This document shows, in pieces, positions 63,191-64,000 of a stretch of 64,000 nucleotides of DNA. The notes below the pieces were generated by a model that ran no database searches, was not told the origin of the DNA, and saw nothing but the letters and a program-made list of their open reading frames with translations. Position 1 is the first letter of the stretch; each line of letters starts with the position of its first letter. This DNA is from JANSXG01 sp024743075 (GTDB lineage Bacteria; Planctomycetota; Phycisphaerae; Phycisphaerales; UBA1924): contig CP159477.1 of the NCBI GenBank assembly GCA_042140185.1, positions 620,001 to 684,000 on the forward strand, read 5' to 3'. The position numbers were made by a program, and so were the translations under genes.

Positions 63191-63834
63191 TGAGCCGCGC
63201 CGTCACGATCATCCGCACGGCCGTCTCCAACACCGCGTCCCTCGCCGCAGCCTTTACGCGCCTCGGCGTCGCTTCGACGATCACCGAGGATCGCGCCGCG
63301 ATCGACGAAGCAGAACTCCTCGTTCTGCCCGGCGTCGGCTCGTTCGGCGCGGGCATTGCCACACTGGATCGCCTCAACCTGCGTGGAGCGCTGAACGAGC
63401 GGGCGGGTTCGGACCGCCCGCTGCTCGCGGTCTGCCTCGGCATGCAGTTGCTCGCCGAATGCAGCGACGAGACGCCGGGTGTCCGCGGTCTCGGCATCGT
63501 TCCCGGGTCCGCGCACCGATTCCCGTCCGAAGTCACCGTTCCGCAAATGGGATGGAACGAGATCGAAGCGCCCGCAGACGCACGTTTCCTCCGATCCGGC
63601 TGCGCCTATTTCGCCAACTCATACCGCCTCACCGAAGCGCCCGATGGCTGGCGCGTCGCCACCAGCCACTACGCGGGTCCGTTCCTCGCCGCGATGGAAC
63701 GCGGCGCAACGCTCGCCTGCCAGTTCCACCCCGAACTGTCCGGGCGGTGGGGGCTCCACTTGCTCGCGCGATGGGCCGGGCTCGAATTGGTCCCGACCAC
63801 GCCATCCCCCGAAGGATCCGCCTCGTCATGCTGA
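63190..63834 (+). CDS. hisH: Imidazole glycerol phosphate synthase glutaminase subunit HisH
   Basis: HisH supplies ammonia from glutamine to HisF. The 214-residue class I glutamine amidotransferase has LPGVGSFGAGI, the nucleophile Cys in AVCLGMQLLAE (~81), and the catalytic His-Glu in CQFHPELSG (~179). It begins at the ATG that overlaps the hisB stop and overlaps hisF by 7 nt. The last ~15 residues are a non-conserved tail. Confidence 0.94.
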   Translation: MSRAVTIIRTAVSNTASLAAAFTRLGVASTITEDRAAIDEAELLVLPGVGSFGAGIATLDRLNLRGALNERAGSDRPLLAVCLGMQLLAECSDETPGVRGLGIVPGSAHRFPSEVTVPQMGWNEIEAPADARFLRSGCAYFANSYRLTEAPDGWRVATSHYAGPFLAAMERGATLACQFHPELSGRWGLHLLARWAGLELVPTTPSPEGSASSC

Positions 63835-64000
63835 AGCACCGAATCATCCCGTGCCTCGACATCCGCGACGGACGCGTCGTCAAGGGTGTGCGCTTTCAGG
63901 GGCTCCGCGATGCCGGCTGCCCGGTCCAGCAGGCCCGCGCCTACGAAGCCCAAGGCGCCGATGAACTCGTCATCCTCGATGTCTCGGCAACCCCCGAGGC
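63828..64000 (+). CDS. hisF: Imidazole glycerol phosphate synthase cyclase subunit HisF, N-terminal part
   Basis: The first 57 codons are present before the window ends. The sequence reads MLKHRIIPCLDIRDGRVVKGV, with the catalytic Asp in CLDI, then ADELVILDVSAT, the standard start of the HisF barrel. It overlaps hisH by 7 nt, so the glutaminase and cyclase subunits are translationally coupled. hisA was not seen in the window; it may follow or lie elsewhere. Confidence 0.93.
   Translation, partial: MLKHRIIPCLDIRDGRVVKGVRFQGLRDAGCPVQQARAYEAQGADELVILDVSATPE

Noticed and set aside
1..64000. CRISPR arrays, insertion sequences, integrase/att sites, prophage or defence genes
   Set aside because: No regularly spaced repeats, transposase or integrase motifs, or recognised defence genes were found. 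Gene content and composition look like ordinary chromosome.

Overview
The window is a GC-rich, gene-dense stretch of bacterial chromosome with no insertion sequences, CRISPR arrays, rRNA genes or phage genes. It most likely comes from a planctomycete of the class Phycisphaerae. This is inferred from high GC, three secreted proteins ending in a Cys-bracketed dockerin-like module, DUF1573, DUF4112 and M14 surface proteins, and an Sco1/heme O synthase/ABC cluster. It was not confirmed by any search.

Layout. 1-6.2 kb (+): end of queA, then murE-murF-mraY for peptidoglycan precursors and a MATE exporter. 6.2-10.1 kb: M48 protease, ubiE, a degenerate B12-binding-like protein and a metallo-beta-lactamase-fold protein. 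10.1-14.4 kb (-): a three-gene signalling operon (HTH-receiver protein, HDOD-histidine kinase, receiver-GAF protein). 14.6-21.2 kb: Nei-type glycosylase, zinc-ribbon protein, rpsL-rpsG, M19 dipeptidase, two SAM-methyltransferase-like proteins and an orphan CoA-transferase subunit. 21.3-37.2 kb (-): exported proteins (pullulanase, trypsin-like protease, reprolysin-like protease, a pair of M14 proteins, DUF1573) and an iron ABC transporter, with tRNA-Val(CAC) between and tRNA-Arg(TCT) after. 37.5-42.4 kb (+): EEP lipoprotein, then ctaB, two ABC genes and Sco1. 42.5-49.8 kb: ribA, DUF4112, MFS, a dockerin-bearing carboxypeptidase, hypotheticals and an HlyD-type adaptor. 49.9-54.6 kb (+): a tightly overlapping anmK-murQ-symporter-nagZ operon for MurNAc salvage. 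54.6-59.7 kb (+): hrpA and DUF72. 59.7-64 kb (+): the his operon (hisG, hisC-HAD fusion, hisB, hisH, hisF start).

The most striking regulatory element lies just upstream of hisG. A 19-residue leader ORF has five consecutive His codons plus a sixth. It is followed by a 9-bp terminator hairpin, with a perfect 9-bp pause-type pairing around the His codons and a possible antiterminator pairing. It looks like a complete ribosome-mediated histidine attenuator. A second notable element is a perfect 9-bp GNRA hairpin that buries the ribosome binding site of the pullulanase gene.

Sequence quality. Eight otherwise ordinary genes are interrupted by at least eleven frame changes. They lie in G/C runs or CG-alternating tracts, and the protein similarity continues directly in another frame. 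This pattern fits uncorrected consensus indels better than gene decay, so these genes are given as single loci marked frameshifted. Start codons were chosen from ribosome-binding sites, overlaps with the upstream gene and family length. Family assignments come from motif recognition only.
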